DNA of 64,000 nucleotides from positions 62,001 through 126,000 of the forward strand of contig SNVD02000401.1 of NCBI GenBank assembly GCA_013180625.2. Reading direction: 5' to 3'. The notes below the pieces were generated by a model. It was not told where the DNA came from and made no database searches. It saw nothing but the letters and a program-made list of their open reading frames with translations. Origin of the DNA: Boswellia sacra. Taxonomy: Eukaryota; Streptophyta; Magnoliopsida; Sapindales; Burseraceae. Shown here in pieces: positions 60,267-64,000 of this stretch (positions are counted from its first letter, which is position 1; each line of letters begins with the position of its first letter). The position numbers and the translations under genes are program-made.

Positions 60267-61663
60267 TTAAAAAGGATCGACTAAAGCAATGGACTCTTCA
60301 TTTTGGTCAAAATTTTCAAAGAATGGTTTTAACCGATGTCCATTAACTTTAAACACATGACCATTCTTTGGGTTCTCAATTTCAACTGCTCCATGAGGGA
60401 AAACATTTTTAACAATGAAAGGCCCAGTCCAACGTGACCGAAGTTTACCAGGAAATAAATGCAACCTTGAATCATACAAAAGAACTTTTTGTTAAGGTTC
60501 AAAAGATTTTCTAACAATAAATTTGTCATGAAAAACCTTCATTTTTTCTTTGTAGATTTTAGAATTTTCATAAGCCTCATTCCTGATTTCTTCAAGTTCA
60601 CTTAGTTGGAGTTTACGTAACTTGCAAGCATCATTCAAATTTGTGTTGAATGTTTAATAGCCCAATAAGCTTTATGCTCAATTTCCACAGGCAAGTGACA
60701 AGGTTTTCCATAAACTAGTCTATAAGGAGACATTCCCAATGATGTTTTAAAAGCAGTTCGGTAAGCCCAAAGTGCATCATTAAGTCTTATATAGACCAAT
60801 CTTCGATTTGGGTTAACCGTTTTTCTTAAAGATCTGTTTTATCTCCCTATTAGCTAATTCAACTTGTTCACTTGTTTGTGGGTGATAAGGTGTAGAAATT
60901 TTATGGGTTATTCCATATTTCTTCATTAAGGTTTCAAATGGTTTATTACAAAAATGTGTACCCCCATCACTAATAATGGCTCGAGGAATTCCAAATCTAC
61001 TTAAGATATTCTCCTTCAAGTATTTGACAACTGTTTTGTGATCATTGTTTCGACATGGAATTGCCTCGACTCATTTTGAAACATAGTCCACTGCAACAAG
61101 GATATACACAAAACCAAATGACGGTGGAAAGGGTCCCATAAAATCAATACCCCAACAATCAAAGATTTCAACAACAAGAATGGGATTTAAAGGCATCATG
61201 TTTCTTTTTGAAATGGATCCCAATTTTGACAATTTTCACACGTTTTGCAAAATGCATGTGCATCTTTAAATAAGGTGGGCCAATAAAATCCACATTGTAA
61301 GATCTTAGCAGCTGTTTTTCTAGATGAAAAATGTCCTCCACATGCTTCAGAATGACAAAAGTTAATGACAATACTTACCTCATTGTCGGGTATGCATCTT
61401 CTCATTATTTGGTCTGGACAATATTTGAACAGATATGGGTCATCCCAGTAAAAATTTTTCACCTCGGTTAAAAATTTTCTTTTGTCTTGGGCATTCCAAT
61501 GAGGTGGCATTTTCCCTGTCGCAAGAAAATTTACAATGTTAGCAAACCAAGGTACAGTGTAGCAAAGAAAATAAAAATTATCAGGGAAAAAGAATTCATT
61601 GATAAGGTGAAGTTCAATTAATGTCTCTGTCCTGTAGTCTGAAGATGGATCAGCAAACGACAT
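60267..61663 (-). pseudogene. Gypsy-2 integrase (zinc-binding, catalytic core, C-terminal part)
   Basis: HHCC region at 61,663-61,196 ([24 protein letters not shown]). The core has IDFMGPF (about 61,145), SDGGTHF (60,965) and VELANREIK (60,855), matching the DDE triad of retroviral-type integrases. The C-terminal part at 60,479-60,267 has [16 protein letters not shown] replaces the Trp codon in the VSKWVEA motif (about 61,073), as in gypsy-1. A frame change separates the core from the C-terminal part near 60,800. Confidence 0.88.
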
Positions 61664-61728
61664 TTCGGTCCTTCTTATCCTTTATATGATTGTTGAATTC
61701 TTGGAGCAATAAGATCCACCGTATCAAT

Positions 61729-62899
61729 CTAGGTTTTGCATCCTGTCTTAGTCATTAAATATCTCCACAGCTGCATGGTCAGTGTAAACAATGTTGGAGA
61801 GCCAATTAACATAAGATCGAAATTGTCCAATGCACATACTACTGCAAGTAGTGCTTTCTCAGTTCCGTGTGTATTTATTTGTGCATGTTTAAGTCCTACT
61901 TGCCATTCGTATATCACATAAGGCCTACCTTCTTTTCTTTGTCCTAAGACAGCACCAACTGCATAGTCGCTTGCATCACACATCAATTCAAAAGGCAAGG
62001 ACCAATCAGGAGATTCCATAATTGGAGCAGTTGTTAAAAGTCCAATTAGTGTATCAAAGGCATTTTGACATTCTTGAGTCCATTCAAAGGAAGTATCTTT
62101 TATTAAGAGGTTACAAAGAGGTTTAGATATAGCAATGAAATTTCTTATGAACCTCCTATAAAATCCAGCATGCCCTAAGAATGAACGAACCTCTTTAACT
62201 GTTTTTGGTGGAGGCAAATGGGAAATTAATTCCACTTTTGCCTTATCCACTTCAATTCCCTTAGAAGACACCACATGACCTAAAACAATTCCTGAAGTGA
62301 CCATATAATGACATTTTTCCCAATTCAAAATAAGACCTTTTTCTACACACATTTTTAGGACTTTTTCTAAATTTTCAAGACAATTATCAAAAGAGTTTCC
62401 AAAGACAGTTAAATCATCCATGAAAACTTCTAAACAATGCTCAACCATGTCACTGAAATGCTTAACATGCATCTTTGAAAAGTGGCTGGGGCATTACAAA
62501 GTCCAAAAGGCATTCTCCTAAATGCAAAAGTGGCAAAGGGGCACGTGAATGTGGTCTTTTCTTGGTCTTCAAGTGCAATGGGGATTTGATAGTAGCCTGA
62601 GTATCCATCAAGAAAGCAGTAGTAGGGTTTCCTGCTACTCTTTCAAGAATTTGGTCAAGAAAGGGTAAGGGAAAATGGTCTTTTCTAGTGATAGCATTTA
62701 ATTTTTTATAATCAATGCACATCCTCCAACTAGATGAGACACGAGTTGGCAATAATTCACCCTTTTCATTTTTAACTACTGTAATGCCAGATTTCTTAGG
62801 TACTACTTGTGTAGGGCTTACCCACTTACTATCTGAAATAGGATAGATAATTCCCACATTAAGTAGTTTGAGAACTTCAGCCCTAATGACCTCTTTCAT
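61729..62899 (-). pseudogene. Gypsy-2 reverse transcriptase and RNase H
   Basis: Starts MKEVIRAEVLKLLNVGIIYP. RT motifs include WVSPTQVVPKKSG, SWRMCIDYKKLN, FMDD catalytic residues near 62,420 and LGHAGFYRRFI. RNase H follows with MCDASDYAVGAVLGQR. Two single-base frame changes are seen: one near 62,605 (before the YYQIP motif) and one near 62,465 (just before FMDD, a T lost from a T run). Otherwise it is well preserved. Confidence 0.88.
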
Positions 62900-63493
62900 G
62901 TGTGGATTTAATCTTCTTTGAAGTTGTTGGGATGTTTTGGCATTTTCCTCTAAATGTATTTATGAGTGCAAATTAAAGGGTTAATGTTACCTTTTATATC
63001 TTTTAAGTACACCCAATTGCATTTTTATGCCTTTTAAGCATTCTATTACTTACCTTGTTGCTCGCATGTGAGGAGGAAGAAATTACCACCGGCTATGTCT
63101 GATTCTCCCCAAAGATAGCATATTTCCGTCCTCAGGTAAGGGCTTCAATTCTAGCTTGGGAGCTTCATCTTCCTTGCTTTCATCATTGCCCCAATTCTTC
63201 CCCAATCTTGATTTTGAAGGCCTTTTTCCTCACCCTGTGCACAATCCAATAAAGAGCATATATCAGAAAGATCAGACTCTAGTTCCATTGCTTGATTCTA
63301 ATTGATTCACTAGAGAAGTTTCCAAGGGCAGGAAGAAGTCCCTTTTTGGGATGTGATCTTCAAAAATAGATTCAATTACATTGGGCTTCATTCAACTTCA
63401 TCTTCTTCTTCATTTGGTTGTTTGCACATATTAAAAACATTAAGTTCTAATGTATGTTTCCAAAATGATAGCTTAATGACTCCATTCCTGCAA

Positions 63494-64000
63494 TTAATCA
63501 AAAGCATTAGAAGTAGCTAGAAATGGACGCCCTAAAATAACAGGAATTGAATTGCTTACTTCCACTGGTTGTGTGTCTAAGACGATAAAATCCACCGGGT
63601 AAATGAATTTATCGACTTGAACTAACACATCTTCTACTATTCCTCTTGGTCCTTTAATTGATCTATCAGCAAGCAAAAGAGTGACAGAAGTTGGTTTTAA
63701 CTCACCTAGATTGAGTTTTTGAAAAACCGAGTATGGAAGCAAATTCACACTAGCACCAAGATCAAGTAAAGCTTGTTCAATTTTATGGTCTCCAATAATA
63801 CATGAAATTGTAGGACAACCTGGATCCTTATATTTCACTGTATTATTATTTTGAAGAATAGCACTTACTTGCTCGGCTAGAAAGGCCTTCTTTTTCACAT
63901 TTAGTTTTCTTTTCACAGTGCACAAGTCTTTCAAAAACTTTGCATAAGAAGGTACATGTTTGATCACATCAAGCAAGGGAATGTTGACCTTTACCTGTTT
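63494..64000 (-). pseudogene. Gypsy-2 protease region (continues past window end)
   Basis: Open from at least 63,976 to 63,494 with VPSYAKFLKDLCTVKRKLN, then the retropepsin active site LLDLGASVNLLP and VILGRPFLATSNA. A stop-rich stretch at 62,900-63,490 separates it from RT. Confidence 0.85.

Larger units (their letters stand above)
55613..64000 (-). mobile_element. Gypsy-2: Athila-like LTR retrotransposon carrying a LOG gene (runs off the window)
   Basis: On the minus strand: protease (64,000-63,494), reverse transcriptase/RNase H (62,899-61,729), integrase (61,663-60,267), extra ORF (60,144-59,596), LOG gene (59,277-58,620), polypurine tract, 3' LTR (58,440-55,613). It is better preserved than gypsy-1, with few frameshifts and stops, and lacks CACTA-2, LINE copy 2 and the 90-bp integrase duplication. 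It faces gypsy-1 tail to tail. Gag and 5' LTR lie beyond 64,000. Confidence 0.88.

Overview
The window is nuclear DNA of a flowering plant, most likely a eudicot. It is AT-rich, its one intact gene has spliceosomal introns, and the rest is dominated by plant transposon families: Athila-like Ty3/gypsy, CACTA, MULE with a Ulp1-like gene, plant L1 LINE and hAT. The species cannot be named from sequence alone.

Layout. 1-9,780 is the genic end. It holds a small terminal-inverted-repeat element (10-850), microsatellites, and one intact host gene, a four-exon calmodulin/CML (6,022-7,282, + strand). From about 9,790 onward nearly everything is nested transposons. A decayed MULE (about 9,790-24,790) has a Ulp1-protease gene on + facing a MURA transposase on -. 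The MURA gene is split by an ORF1-only LINE (17,549-19,830, with target duplication), and a 3.9-kb CACTA element carrying transketolase exons (20,717-24,629, target duplication AGG) lies beyond it. A decayed Athila-like retrotransposon on + follows (gypsy-1, about 24,815-51,174). Its pol is split by a 14.4-kb CACTA element (27,201-41,606), and its 3' region by a second copy of the same LINE (45,161-47,424). After that come a hAT-type element with palindromic repeats (51,454-52,405) and the gag remnant of another gypsy lineage. The window ends in a second Athila-like copy on - (gypsy-2, 55,613 to beyond 64,000).

Three observations stand out. (1) Both Athila copies carry, downstream of integrase, an intron-less LONELY GUY (LOG) cytokinin-activation gene, so a host gene has become part of a retrotransposon family. 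(2) The 14.4-kb CACTA element carries intron-containing fragments of at least four host genes, all on one strand: CbbY-type phosphatase, delta-COP, UDP-sugar pyrophosphorylase and an AP2-class factor. I see no transposase in it. The uninterrupted pol of gypsy-2 serves as its empty site. (3) The two LINE copies have no ORF2, keep identical ORF1 length (380 codons) and share a stop at codon 79, which points to a family mobilised in trans. The two Athila copies likewise share a stop in the integrase core.

Limits: all homology calls come from reading translations and remembered family motifs, with no database search. Exon limits rest on GT/AG sites and reading phase. MULE ends, LTR starts and the third gypsy element are approximate.
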